Shown here piece by piece: positions 10,824-23,215 of a stretch of DNA of 64,000 nucleotides. Both the position numbers and the translations under genes were made by a program. Within the stretch, counting starts at the first letter, position 1; the number at the start of each line of letters is the position of its first letter. The DNA comes from Anthoceros angustus (lineage: Eukaryota > Streptophyta > Anthocerotopsida > Anthocerotales > Anthocerotaceae), in contig MU008204.1 in assembly GCA_010909165.1 (NCBI GenBank), positions 141,810 to 205,809 on the forward strand. Direction: 5' to 3'. The notes below the pieces were generated by a model, which was not told where the DNA came from, ran no database searches, and saw only the letters and a program-made list of their open reading frames with translations.

Positions 10824-13800
10824 CTGGGCAGACAAGTCAACTCTCAGGCCAGCATATTTGACAGCTTCAGTCTTTCAACAACCCGCCAGAAAGCTCAATG
10901 CTGTGAGCAATTCAATCACAATCAGTGTACTTGGAGCTTACTGGACACAGACACTGCAGCTGCTTTTTCTGCAGAAGACCCTCGATCTTCTCACCCTTTG
11001 CTCTATCCTCAACAGAAAAGAAGTCCTCAATGTGAAGACCAGACGCCCTATATATTTCACACATTGCGCTCTCGCTTTTCTCTGCCCTTACTACATCTAA
11101 TACATCCAGAAACATGTTCAGAACAACACTGCTTTCCAGCAACTCCCCAGACTCTTGTTCTTGTCTGAAAAGCTTGGCTACATGCTGTACAGAGATGGTG
11201 CCTGCAGCAACTAGCTTCCCGAGCATAGTTCCCATATACGCTGGAGCTCTTGGAACATCCACCATTGTTTCCTCCAGAAGTGAGATTACCAATTCAAACC
11301 TAGAAATCCCAAAGAAACCGTTAAACCTATCATCCCTGATTACATTCTTTCAAAACCAAAAAGGATAACTTAGACTTACCCCTTCACAACTTGTTCTGTG
11401 GTCACCAATGGAGGTTCAGCATTCCAGAGATACACCAGGAGAGTTACTAGCAGATTCCTGTCCAAGTCTTTCCTGTCCAGGGATTCAGATACCCACAGAG
11501 AAATCATTGTTGGATGAAACTGAGGACTTCTCAAATCCTCAACACATAGGGCCGCCTCCTTCTTATCCCGTACACTGCAGCAAAAGCAAAAACCATCAGC
11601 ATGAAATATCAAGAGCGCGAAGGTATTGCTGGGCTCTCATATTGTTCTTTCCCCGAACATGTCGTCTTCGAGCTACATCCTAGAACATAAATTTCTATCA
11701 TTGTTGTACTTCACAATTACTCGGTAGAATTGTGATTACACCTACAGCACTTCAAAAAAATACCTGTAGAACTCCTGAATCGTGGACTCTGACTTCTTCT
11801 TGAGGTCCTCTTCAGATAGATGTGTTGGCACTGTAGAAGATGCACGATCAGAGGGTGTAGCTGGTCTCACCAAAGCATTGGCACTGAGAGCCGATCCATG
11901 AGAGGTATCAGCCAGCCTGTCTGAAGCATTATTATCCTTTGGCCCCGGTTGCCTTTCCAGCAAAGGCTTGTCAGACAAGTTGCTGAGAGACCTTTCTAAC
12001 CCACTTGGCCTTGTTGACATATCCTCCCGTCCTACAAAATGACCCCTGTCAGCAGAACCCAATCCATACCCTAAAGATCCTGGCAATCCACCATGGCGTC
12101 TGTCACTCAGCATTGCAGCTGGCACATCTGCCAACGCACTACGGCCGGGAGCAAGTGGCTGACCCCGGACACCAATTGCCCGCCCTAACCCACCCTGAGG
12201 ACCTAGTGTTATTGGACCTTCATCTGCTAATTTAGTGGACAGAGGCATAGGAACTGGCCTAGCTTCCATCATAAGTCTGTCCTCCACGCGAACATCCTGT
12301 CCAAATCCTCGCATTCCTCCCCGAGCACCTCCAACAGGAGACGCTGAGCCTGTTTGCGGACCAAAATGAGGTGGAGCTCGAGAATAGTCTGGGGGTGGTA
12401 CAATTCTTCCTCTTGGAGCCCCCATTGATGAGCCCCTAGTCCTTCCTGACTGGGCTTGGGCCTGACGTTCCTGCACAGCATCTCTATGGACCTCATCGAT
12501 CCTTTTTGGGCCTTCAACCTTCCTCCGCTCCTGCCAGCCATTCTTCCGGAGATCAATGACATCCTTCAACATAAACCTAAGACGAGAAGAAAGTTTCATG
12601 TTGTTCGATAAGGTCTCCATCCTCTGAAAGTAGGCATCTATATGCTCCCTCGCCTTCTGATGATCTATAATTCGTCCAATAGTGCTCATGAGGTTGCACA
12701 ATGCCTCCACATCTTCCTCATCAGGATTCTGGTAACCTCCTAGAAGTTTGAAAATGCATTCATGCATAATCCTTTCAGTGAGCATGCTCTTCTTGTATAG
12801 CTCACCAATAAACCTAATGTTCCCAAGCATCCGCCTTCGGGCTTTCAGGCGTCTCTCCTCCCTTTCCTCTTTGCTCAACTGAACCTCCCCTTCTTCTTCA
12901 ACAATTTCTGCCTCTTTTTCTTCTTGCTCACCCCTTTCAAACTCCTCCTGACATTTATTCAAAAGTACTCTCTTGAAAGTAATTTTTTCGGTCTCCTCAG
13001 TAAACTCTGGGAGCTCTACTGCAAGGGTAACACAGAATTTGGCATACATCTCACAAAACGTTGGCTCCATCAATGCCTTGTCAAAGATCTGTGAGATGAC
13101 ACCAGTGAGTGTGCTAGCAGAATCAATGTTCACATCCTTCACCTGTGCAAATAACTTGTCAAAATTCTGAGGGGTAAGCTTATTCAGGATTCCCTTTATT
13201 TGCCTCTGTTTGGCTTGCTCCTCATCTGAAACCTTTCCAACTTCATATGGGTTATCCGAGTGGTGAATTTTAGGGAGAGGAGTCCTTGGTGACGGCATCA
13301 ACCCTTTGCCGGCGGTTGGAGCTCGCTGCCATCTGTCAGCATCCACTCCGTTCGGCCTCACGCCACCCCCTACCATCATCTGAGAGAGCAAAGGACCACC
13401 TCCACCACCTGATATCAACCCCATCATGGTACCTTGTGCCATACCAGGTCTGATACCCAGTGGTAACCTGGCAATTAATCCAGCATTGCTCACCCCCTGT
13501 CCAGGCCAAAACCCGCCACCCTGCATTCCTCCATCAAGGTGACCACGACCTGCAGCAGGACCAGACTGCTTGCCCCAGCGATCCTCATCTGTGGTTGACC
13601 CCATGCTTGGTCTACGCTCAAGACGGGGCCCCGAACTCAGCTGCCTTTCTAGACCTCGTCCAGGGCTGGGCAGGGCCTCCCTGTCCACAAGCCCAGCTCC
13701 AATTCCTTGAGGGTTCAAAAGCAGCTCCACGATATCTGGCTTGATCTCAAAGTGAGGGGGAAGGTCCCTATGCAACTCCTTAAAAGTAAGGAGAAAGTCG

Positions 13801-16800
13801 CGGGTGTATTTGATAGTTCCCCCACTTTCATCCAAACTCGTGTTTGTTACAGGTGGCACAGATGCAGTAGATCTGGGAGTGGCTAACTCAGCAGCATCCT
13901 CCCAGTCATCCAAATCCTTTGGAACTGGTTTCTTCAGAGCTGGTGCATCTTTCCTGGTGTCCGCACTCAGCCCAGCGCCTGCATCTGTCCGTTTCACTTC
14001 ATCTGCCTTCTTCTCTTCAGTGGCCTTGTATGCAGTGAACAAGTCAGCCGTTGTTCCAGCAGCATCTGCCTTTGCTAGCAGTTCTTTCATCTTCTTTTTC
14101 GTCTTTTTGCTCCCTGGCTTCTGTTCAGACACTGTAGGCAACAAAGCTACTTCCTGGCCGCCAACGGTGCTTGCAGGATCTGGTCCTGAGCCTGAACCCG
14201 AGTGAGGAGGTGAGACCTGATGTCCTGACAGTCTGGTTGTATGACTATGACTGTTCGAGGCTCTCTGTGTACCTCTTGCCTCATGCTCCCCTGACGGGGC
14301 AACATTGATGTCTCTCGCAACCTTCTTCTCACCTTGATTGCGACTTGTTGTGCTTCGGGAGAGAGTTTTCCCATGATGACCAGTTGGCCCATTGTAAATA
14401 CTGCCATCCTCAATATCCCTCTTTGAGGCATCACCCATTGTGGCTCCTTCATCCAAAGAGACTCCTAAACTTGATCCATCCGGCTTCACCCCTAGGCTCA
14501 GGACACCATGAGTATCAGCCTCGACCTTCTTTGCACCTCTCTCTCCTGTCTCACTAGAAACAGAGATAGCACTATCAGGCTGAGATGGACTTTCACACAG
14601 CAAAGCAGGACCAACGCTGTCCACAACACTCCTGCGCTCCAACTCTGGAGCAGCCACAGTGTCTCCGGGTGCCTCAACTGAGGGATCCTCAACAGCACTT
14701 GGACAAGCTTCTACCTGGATTTGAGCAGCTGTCACATCCGTCCCCGGCACGTCCACCGCACTCACCTTCAACCGTCCAGATGTGGCAACAACTGAGTCTT
14801 CGACGTTGGGAATACTGGCAGTCAGCTGATCATGAGGTAGTTGTGATACGGACTTGACACGCATGTTTAACAAATTGTCCTGTGGACCAGAGAAAACAGA
14901 GCTTGGCCTCTCAGGTATCAGTGAAGCATCTTGTGATGACTCATCCAGTGGCGATGTATCCAACAATTCATCGGTCGATAGCTTGGTGCTTTTATCAACT
15001 CCACTTGAAACTGCTCTCGGAAGTGAGGCTTCGGGAATCTTAGTGAGCACAGCATCTGAGATAGCAGATGCACTTGGTTCAACTTGGAGGGCTGAGACAG
15101 AAGTCAAACTTGGTGACGTGCTTCCCTCAGCACTGTCCAAAGCTGGGGTGACAGAGTGAACTGCTGCCCCATTCCCCACAAATTCTTCCTGTGACTTCTC
15201 AATAGATACCTCAACACTACTGTCCATCTCCAAAGCTTGTGTGTTGCCATTTGCAAGCACCAGAACCGCCTGCTCACCGGGAAGTGGAAGCTTAGGGTTG
15301 TCAACAGCACTGCTCTCCACCTGCTTTTGTAATTCAACAGACAGAATGTCATGCAGTTGCGCCAAGACACCCTCTTTGGGAGTTGGAGGAAATGTTGCAC
15401 TGACTTTTGCCCACCCTCCACTAACTGGCAACAAATCAGCACTATCCACAGCAATCACGTCCTTTGCCAGTGTTGGCAAGGGCTGCTTCTCGGCCTGTTC
15501 AACTTTGCCCAAAGCCTTCTGCTGCTCCGGCACCTCTACTACAGATGGCTGTGCCGGAACATCTGCCAAACGAGCAGCTTCAGTATCAGCTGGTGGAGTC
15601 ATAGCAGCAGCTTTGGGAGGAACCCTCTCGGCCTCCACTGATAATCTAGACTGTTGTGTGCTTCGACTCTTGCCAGAGTGGGAACTATTTGTCTTTTCAA
15701 GTCCTGGCCTTGTCCCTGATGAAATTGATGACGCTGCAGGCTTATCTCCAGGTGCAGATTCCACATTCAAACTCCCTGATAACTCTGATGCCAGCTCTGG
15801 CCTCAGGTCAGAACTGGCCCCTACCATTGTTCTCGTGGATGCCTGGGGGTTTGCTTGGAGTTGCTGCTGCTGAATCAGCCGCTGCTGCCGCTGTTCTTTC
15901 TTTGTAAACTTCCTTGTATTTTCCTTGGGAGTGCTCAGGCCTGGGGTCTTAGGTGTTTCTGCCCTCGCCTTCTCTCCCTGACTGAAAGGGCCCACAGATG
16001 TAGATGGACTATCCGCTTTGGGGCTTGGCACAGTTATTGAGACCTGCTTCGCTGCCCCTGCTGATCTTCCTCCCGATCCACCTCTGCCACCAGTGGCTGG
16101 TCTCCAGAATGGTTCTCCCGAAGTAACAGGGGCCTCATCTGGAACACTATTTTCCCTTTCAGCACTCAAGGCTACAACCTGTGTAGAAGCAATTGAGTGC
16201 CCAACAGATTGTTCAGGAGCCAAGCTTGGGACTACAGGAGAGTTAGCACTTTCAATATCCCCAAATTGAAAAGCAACCACAGGACTAGAACAAGGAGTTG
16301 TTGCTGACGAGTCAGGAATGGTCACCATAATCTGTGGCTTGCTGGTGAAAGGTGCAGACGGTTCCACAACTGCTGGTGGAGGCTGAGTTGCATCTGGTGG
16401 GGTGATCTTGACCCCCGCAGTATGAGGTAGAGGTGGCTGGCCTGCAATGGGGGCGGGAACTATCACAACTGGGGTGGGGGCTTGGCTTATGAGTACCTCA
16501 GTTGCAGGAGCAGGCCCAGCAAGACCTAAACTCATACCACCGTGGCCAACCTGGGAGACAGGTTGCAGGGGTGAGGATGGTGGGTGACCAACATAAGGAC
16601 CTCCTTGGCCAGAGCCAGGATACCCAAACCTTCCAGTGGGGGAGCTGATTTGAGGCGGAGGAGGAGGGACCCCTGCCTTTGATCCGACAGGAGGATAATA
16701 CTGTTGATGAGGAGTATGGCCATAAGCACCATAGTAATTGTAGGCAATTCCTGGAGGTTGCATCCGCCCACCTGGGTAAGGCAGCGAAGGCCCCGTGGGC

Positions 16801-19233
16801 CTTGACAGCCCATTAGCAGAAACAACACGCCCCGGCAGACCTGGGGAAGGGGGGCCTGACGTTGGGCTGTTCAAGTACTCCCCCTTTTTCCCTTTGGCAT
16901 CGAACCGTAGCTCTTCATGAGTTTCCGGATGTACTATCTTCACAGCCCTACTGGCCCTTTGCTGCATGAATTGGACCTGCGCATAATGATTCCCCGCAAT
17001 ACCTGGAGGAAGTTGACCACCCAACGGCATCTGACCTAGTGGATGAACTAGCTGGGACTGCAACTGCTGCGGAGACAGTGGACCACCAAGGGCGTTCGTC
17101 ATCTGAGATGGAATCAGTTGACCGGTCAAAATGTTCGAGTGAGGGTATTTCATCTGGCCCATATTCTGCTGCACTAAACCCTTCTGTGCCATGCCACCCT
17201 GGGGAGAAAAGAGCTGAGTAGGATGACCCCCCTGAGAGACCTGTACTGTAGGCAGCTGACCTTGCATGTGCATTACAGGCTGTCCTTCTGGTGGTGAGAG
17301 CTGTGTCATTCGCTGCACAGGAGGCTGTGGGGGAAGGTGATTCTGTCCCTGTGAGTACTGAAGCTGCTGGGGCTCAACCATTCCCAGATTCAAAGACTGT
17401 TGGGGAGGCGGCTGCTGCAATATAAAAGAGTTGGGCAGCTGCCCAGAATGAGGTTGCAGACTCTGCTCGCTTGATGGCTCCACAGATCTGGCTGCATTGT
17501 ACGAAATAGGCTGTTCCAAGCAGAAAACCGACATCATTCCTGTTGCAGAAATCTACAACTTCTACATAATCCTATAGCTAGACAAAAGCCTGCAAATACC
17601 TGCGCCTGCTGCTGCCCTAATGAAACCGGAGGAAGCTTATTTGCCTGCACAGTCCTGGCAGACTCGAACCTAGCCTGCGCAATGAGAAGTCAGAACATCA
17701 AGCTCTTGACCCCGTAAACATAGGATTAGCCTTCGACACAAGGGGGTCAACACTAACCTGGTCCCATTTTTGTTCATCCAGATTCGGAGGAGCTGAATGA
17801 GTACGAGGAGGAATCTGTGATTTGCTTGTCGTTAGAACATGATTCGCCGACCAACCTAAGAACATCTGCAATACTTTCAAATAAGCGTGAAACAACGTAC
17901 CTGCATGCAACCAGGACTAATGCTGCCGAATTGAAAAGCAAACGGCGGTTGCAATCCTGCTCGAGTCAGATCAGGAGAGGCAGCTGAAACAATGGGAAAT
18001 ACATGAGAGCCAAGTCCCGTCATCGCACACTCAGGACAAGGTCCAGCTCAAGGGAAGACGACGGGACCAAAGTGACAAACCACTAGAGCTTAGGGCATAC
18101 CAGGCATAGGAGCAGGTGATGCCGGCGGTTCCGCAGCCACGGGACTTGAAGGCACAGCGACCTTGAGACCTGCTTTGGACGGTACACTTGGCGCCTCATT
18201 GGGACGCGGCTCAACAGCAGGAAGCGCACCTAGCTGTCCAACCAATGCGAGCTTAGGATGAGTCTGCAAACCTGAACTCAAATGGGGCGGCTGGTTCGCA
18301 CTCGGGGACGCCACTCGTTGCCTGCCCACTGCATCTGCAGACCAGAGACCCAGCTGGCATCAGAAACAAGCCGGCTCGCTTGCGCTACAGAGCCCAATTA
18401 CGCCCTAGAATAGTGTAATCACCTTGCTGCTGTTGCCCCTGCTGATGATCCTGCTCCTGAGGCGGCCTCTGCTCTTGCTGCGGGTGTGGCTGCTGTTGTG
18501 TTGCTGGCTGAGCCTGCGGAGGCACAGTCCCCTGCGGCTGCGGCTGCGGCTGCTGATAGGGAAACGCCGGTGGGACAACCTTGTAATAGTTCCCTCCGTG
18601 GTCATACCCTCCACCCCCGGAGTGCCCTTTCGTCGATCCAGCTGGTCCATTTGACCTTTTCCCCCTGCCAGCACGAGGCACGTGAGCACAATTACGGCAC
18701 AATTCGAGCCAAGGCCACGGAGCTAGAGCTGAAACAGAAGTGACAAAGGGCATAGGAAGACAAGAACCCCATAGCAAGCAGAAGGCTCCACTTTCAGCGA
18801 CTGAGACAAGCACTAGAACCTGCTCCTCCCAACAACCTAAATCACAAAATTCACACCAGCCACCCCACACCGCAGGCACACACAAAACGCCACCCAAATT
18901 ACGGATCTTGCCGCTCCTCACACACATATGCAAGCTACGCTACGCTGAGCCTCCAACCCTAATCCGCAAGCAGGGCGTGAAAAGGAAACACGTATTCTAC
19001 CCTCGATTGCCTGGTCCAGGCCCCGACCCAGCACGGGGGGAAGGCACGGGGGAGAAGGTCTGCGGGGAGACTTGGAGCGGTGGGGCGCTGCCTGAAGGGC
19101 CGGGCCCCCCTGCGCCGCCACCCTTGCCAGGTGCAGCTTGCCCCCCTGCTCTCTGGTACCCAGACCCCGCTGCTCTTCCACTTTTCTTCAGCTGTGCCTC
19201 ATTCCGATCTGCCTTGGATTGATAATGGGACAT
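9536..19233 (-). CDS. EIF4G: Eukaryotic translation initiation factor 4G with C-terminal W2 domain
   Basis: Scaffold of the eIF4F cap-binding complex. Sixteen phase-consistent minus-strand exons: 19233-19001, 18664-18423, 18334-18101, 17983-17901, 17814-17758, 17674-17600, 17510-11764, 11574-11380, 11299-10942, 10823-10746, 10636-10531, 10483-10419, 10322-10286, 10205-10117, 10003-9935, 9604-9536; about 2578 aa. The N-terminus MSHYQSKADRNEAQLKKSGR and FQFGSISPG / RTHSAPPNLDEQKWDQ are typical of plant eIF4G. The eIF4E-binding motif YTRDFLL lies near residue 1541. MIF4G spans ~1735-1958 (GILNKLTPQNFDKL), and MA3 ~2205-2400 (EFYSVRDKKEAALCVEDL). Residues ~2409-2578 match W2/HEAT-3 of animal eIF4GI: HVKDALQRDEPPSEILTWIQ, LGHPPGLMSFLFDSFYRDEV, GAYFKWQDD and the acidic end VTAEEEESED. 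The middle of the protein is low-complexity. Intron 10530-10484 is only 47 nt. Confidence 0.93.
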
Positions 19234-20200
19234 ATATATCGCGATAGGTTGCCACGCTTGCGTGCTGCAGAAGTGGCACCGGATCCGCAGAGATCCGCGG
19301 GGCGCGCTGCTCTCACACCCGCATCAGTCGCAATACAAGCAAGACGGCCTACTTCCCTGCTGCGCGTGGGCGAGAGGAATTGGGGGCCGTCAGGGCGGGG
19401 AGGGCCTCGGCGCAGGGGGGGAAAGCGGGAGCGGGGCGCAAAGAAGCGGGAGGAAGCGGGCGAGCGAGGGGAGCGGAAGGGGGTCGTGAGACGTAACGAG
19501 ACGAGGCGGACGAGAGGGGAGGAGGAGGAGGGGGAAGAGGCGGGTGGAGGGGAGGAGGGAGAGGCGAGGCGTGGGAGGAGGAGGTGGAGAGAGCGGGCTT
19601 TCAAGGTGGCCCGCCGGCTGTTGCTAGGGTAGCCAAGATCATGGCCGAGGTCGCTGAGGGGAGGAAGAGGAAGATCGCAGGCAGACGGGCTGGCTTCTAC
19701 ACGCACACACACAGACACGAGTCTAATAAAGAGAGACGGGCGCCAGAGCCTCTATGAAGCAAAACGCATGTGCACGCTTATACTGCTACTTTAGCGAAGA
19801 CACGGCACTAGCCTTGGGCAAAATCTGAGAATCGAGATGACAAGCATTCATGGACTATCAGTCCCAAAAGCACACACCAGTTCGCTCCACTGCCACCTTT
19901 ACGGCTCCTCCCTGATATTGGCATTTCCACCCACCACTCTCATCAATTTTCTTTTCTTTTAAAACCAACTCACGCCGTACATATTTAGACCAACTTATGA
20001 TATCGTAATACGTTCGGTAGATCATTCTATAGATTTCACCATCATAGAGGAGTCTGGTGGTATGACACTCAATCCGAACTTGAGATCTATATTATCTATC
20101 AAGTTTTTTATTAATCTTTATATATCTCCATAGCTTCTCATTTATATTTGAAAATATTCTTGTGTATTATTTGCGGTATCTTTTTGTATTATTCAAGTTA
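19234..20200. other. eIF4G 5' flank, GC-rich then AT-rich
   Basis: Immediately upstream of the eIF4G ATG, 19240-19640 is extremely purine-rich on the plus strand (GGGGAGGAGG-type runs), consistent with promoter/5'UTR. Beyond 19900 the composition becomes AT-rich. No gene is supported; open frames across the purine tract are low-complexity. Confidence 0.5.
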
Positions 20201-20204
20201 AGAC

Positions 20205-20560
20205 AATGGGTTCCAAGACCGTCTCCCTTATTTTATTGGTAATATTGAACGGGTACTTAATTTTGGTCGCATTGCGCAATGCATCTGATGCCAAGTCTTC
20301 ATATAGTATACATAACATGGTTTCAAGACAAGAGATTTCAAGTATATATATTAGTAGTACAACTTTGTTATTTGCTTGAAGAGTACTAATGATTCTTTTT
20401 TTTAATCTGTTTGCCACCACCCAGTTTAAACTATCTCACATTGCTTGTGGATCTTATCTCTAACGGAAACAACTATTCCACCTACTCATACATCACATCC
20501 CCCATCGGCATCTTTAACGCCTCCGACTTCACCAGGTTTGTAGATTTTAAAGTGCGAGGT
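20205..20560. repeat. Dispersed repeat family B, copy 1
   Basis: Resembles 24100-24395 over about 300 bp. Shared strings include ATGGGTTCCAAGA, TACTTAATTYTGG, GTTTGCYACCACCCA, TGGTGGATCTTAT-like and AGGTTTGTGGAT-like segments in the same order. The copies are diverged with small indels and encode nothing recognisable. Probably an old non-autonomous mobile element. Confidence 0.6.
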
Positions 20561-20579
20561 TTACGTACCATGTTTGTTT

Positions 20580-20778
20580 CGAGTATCTTTGGTTCTTTTG
20601 CACATCCTCATCGCCGACTCCTCCTTGGTAGCTGATGCCTCCCTATCCCATAATTTGCGCTTACCACTTACGTCTCATCTCGCTTGAGCCACAAGACTAG
20701 CTCACAACCTAAACTTTGAACATTGCAAACACACAGTGTTTACTTTAGATACGACCAAGGACTCGTAAACACACATGT
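20580..20778. repeat. Dispersed repeat family A, copy 1
   Basis: About 200 bp shared with 21275-21515 and 23001-23215. Common landmarks: AGTATCTTKGGTTC, TCCTCCTTGG, CCCATAATTTGC, CACAAGACTAGCT, AACCTAA and GTGTTTACTTTAGATACGA. No coding content; element type unknown. Confidence 0.65.
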
Positions 20779-21274
20779 ACCACTGCGGTTACATAGGACT
20801 TAGACGCTCCTTTAGCTTAGCCATATATATGGTACGGTATTCCAACAGTTTTAGGACTAGCTGGGTGAGGAGTAACGGGCAACACACCACACGCAAGGAC
20901 GGCATAAGTACCTGAAGACTAGGGTAAATAACAAAAAGATCACATAGCGGGGCTTTGCTCCTTATCGTTTAGTGTTTGCCTCCCGAATTTCTATGCTCTT
21001 AGTCTTTTCTCATTCTCCATCAACACACCAAAGTCGCGCCTCTTTCGAGTCCACTAAGGCCAGAGGCTTACATTCCTTCAGCAATCATAGATTTTCAAAC
21101 ATTTGTGGGATTTCACACCGGCACTCCATAGACAAATCTTCCATCATTTTTAGAAACTACTCGCGCAATTGTCTTGAAATTTGTTGTTTCCGCCGAAGAG
21201 TGCAAGACTCAATGCCCAATCCTGTTGATACGGCACGCTGCATAGCCCGTCAAACAACAACTCTCCCTTTTCTT

Positions 21275-21515
21275 TAGATGGTCTCAAAGGATGGCCAAAA
21301 TTATTCATCGATGCCTTGGCATTCTTGCGCACTTTCAATGGACGTCTAGGCGCTTCAAGTATCTTGGTTCTCTTGCATGTCATCGCTATCTTCTCCTTGG
21401 CCGGTGATGCCTCCATGTCCCATAATTTGCATTTACTTCCGACGTGGCTCATCTTGCTTCAGTGATAAGACTAGCTTCGAGTTGTCTCGCAACCTAAGCT
21501 TTTAATGTTGCTCGT
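21275..21515. repeat. Dispersed repeat family A, copy 2
   Basis: Shares CGCTTCAAGTATCTTGGTTC, CTCCTTGGCCGGTGATGC, CCCATAATTTGCATTTACTT and GCAACCTAAGCTTT with copy 3. The upstream part (GGATGGCCAAAATTATTC) matches 22135-22206, showing that copy 3 was split by the solo LTR. Confidence 0.65.
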
Positions 21516-22206
21516 GGGACGAAAACAATGCAAATAAATTATGCACTTGTCTATCCCCGTGACACCAAACATGTAATTGAACCATTTGTTTATCTCTTGA
21601 AGTCTCTTTTTCATTTTTATAAAATTATTTATTTATCAGGAATATGCACTTATACATATGTACTTAAAATGACTAGCCAGCTTGATGCAATTGGAATGAC
21701 TTCATGCCTCGTAACATTTGGTGATGGTACGTGACTCATTCTTGGACACTTCGGTGGGCTCATGGGTGTCAAAGGGGCATGACACAATAGGTGCACTGCG
21801 CGTACATGCTGATGTGCTGGTGTATACGTAGAACCTGTGCCAGCATGAGGATGTCAAGTTCGCCACCCCACTCCACGCTCCTCTTCATCCTTTTGACGTA
21901 GTCCGTGAAGTCTCCTTTGACAATATCTCGTAAATGAGGCTTTGTATTTCCAACTCGGCAAAAGCTCAGTTTGGAAGGGCGTACGCTACACGCCCTTGAC
22001 TCTCTACGCCCAACATCGTTTTCGATCATTGGAAGTTTGAGGCTGCCACAGAGCGAAATAGGCCCTTTTCGACCCATGCAACAGGCATGCTTTTTTACTC
22101 CTCTTGTTTGAGTATCCGTGTTTATTTAGGTGGTACAAAGGGATGGGCAATATTATTCGTCAATCCCTTTGCATGCTTGCGCACTTTCGATTGACATCTA
22201 AGTGCT

Positions 22207-22983
22207 TGTCATGCCGTGTGATACTAATCTCTGCACGTGGGTTTAGTGTTTGATTAGCATTAATTAATCTAATTACTTATCTTTAAGTAAGCAATTAGTG
22301 TTAATTAATCTAATTACTTATCTTTAAGTAAGCAATTAGTGTTAATTAATCTAAGATGCTTATGTTAATTAAGCATTGATTAGTGTTAATTAATCTAAGG
22401 TGCTTATGTTAATTAAGCATTGATTAGTGTTAATTAATCTAAGGTGCTTATGTTAATTAAGCATTGATTAGTGTTAATTAATCTAAGGTGCTTATGTTAA
22501 TTAAGCATTGATTAGTGTTAATTAAACATGGTTATCAATAGCTAAGTGGATAAGCTCAAGTAATATGCTTGGCATATTCCTTGCATATTATAGTGTATTC
22601 TTAGAATACAATAGCTAAGTGGATAAGCTCAAGTAATATGCTTGGCATATTGCATATTATAGTGTATTCTTGGGATATTTACGGCGTATCTTTGATGCCA
22701 ATAGGATATCTTAGGAATATCGTGTGGTCTAGTATATATAGACCCTTCCATTGAGACAAGCTCGGATCATAGCAATCCTCTATATGATGAGTGTTGTGAG
22801 GAGGCCAAAGCTATGACTCCAAAAACGATGTGTGAGGATTTTGCGTGTTGTTCTCGTGGGGAGAGTGTGTTTGTGCCACGACGTGCGAGCTACTCTCTCC
22901 TGTTGTTATTGGTTGCACCTATATATCTGCGTATTCGATTTGTTTGCTTGGTTGTTGGTCGAGGAAGTGATTATATGAATTCA
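22207..22983. mobile_element. Solo LTR (777 bp) with 6-bp target-site duplication
   Basis: Starts TGTCATGCC and ends GAATTCA, giving the canonical 5'-TG...CA-3' LTR termini. It is bounded by direct repeats AGTGCT at 22201-22206 and 22984-22989. It interrupts dispersed repeat copy 3, which is continuous in copy 2, so the insertion boundary is independently supported. An AT-rich U3-like half carries 41- and 44-bp tandem repeats, then a TATA-like TATATATAG near 22734 and a possible R region. No internal gag-pol domain adjoins it, consistent with LTR-LTR recombination. Plus orientation is inferred from the TATA position. Confidence 0.75.
22258..22530. repeat. Tandem repeats within solo LTR
   Basis: Two copies of a ~41-bp unit (ATTAATCTAATTACTTATCT, TTAAGTAAGCAATTAGTGTT) are followed by about four copies of a ~44-bp unit (AATCTAAGGTGCTTATGTTA then ATTAAGCATTGATTAG). 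A further duplicated segment (ATAGCTAAGTGGATAAGCTC) occurs near 22540 and 22610. Such arrays are common in U3 regions of plant LTRs. Confidence 0.85.
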
Positions 22984-23215
22984 AGTGCTTACCTCGTGCG
23001 ACACGCTTCAAGTATCTTGGTTCTTTTGCCCGTCTTCGTCGCCTCCTCCTTGGCCGGTGATGCTTCCATATCCCATAGTTTGCATTTACTTCAGACGTAC
23101 CTCATCTGGCTCGAGTCACAAGACTAGCTTGGAGCTGTCTGGCAACCTAAGCTTTGAATGTTGCAAACACCACGTGTTTACTTTAGATACGATCGGGGGC
23201 CTATAAATACCTCTA

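Larger units (their letters stand above)
22135..23215. repeat. Dispersed repeat family A, copy 3 (interrupted by solo LTR)
   Basis: The 5' part (22135-22206: GGATGGGCAATATTATTCG, TGCGCACTTTCGATTGACAT) and 3' part (22984-23215: CGCTTCAAGTATCTTGGTTC, CTCCTTGGCCGGTGATGC) are each colinear with copy 2 and separated by a 777-bp insertion at 22207-22983. The 3' part ends near GTTTACTTTAGATACGATCG. Confidence 0.65.

Noticed and set aside
13804-15907. Serine/alanine-rich ORFs on the plus strand inside eIF4G
   Set aside because: They are the reverse frames of the low-complexity middle of eIF4G and show only its inverted composition.
19138-19718. ORFs of about 160-176 codons on both strands upstream of eIF4G
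   Set aside because: They span an almost pure purine/pyrimidine tract, which stays open by composition; no conserved sequence.
20411-21277. Short plus-strand ORFs in the AT-rich region
   Set aside because: They lie within dispersed repeats whose other copies do not keep the frames.
22250-22530. CRISPR-like regular repeats
   Set aside because: The units are contiguous tandem copies without unique spacers and sit in the U3 part of a plant LTR.
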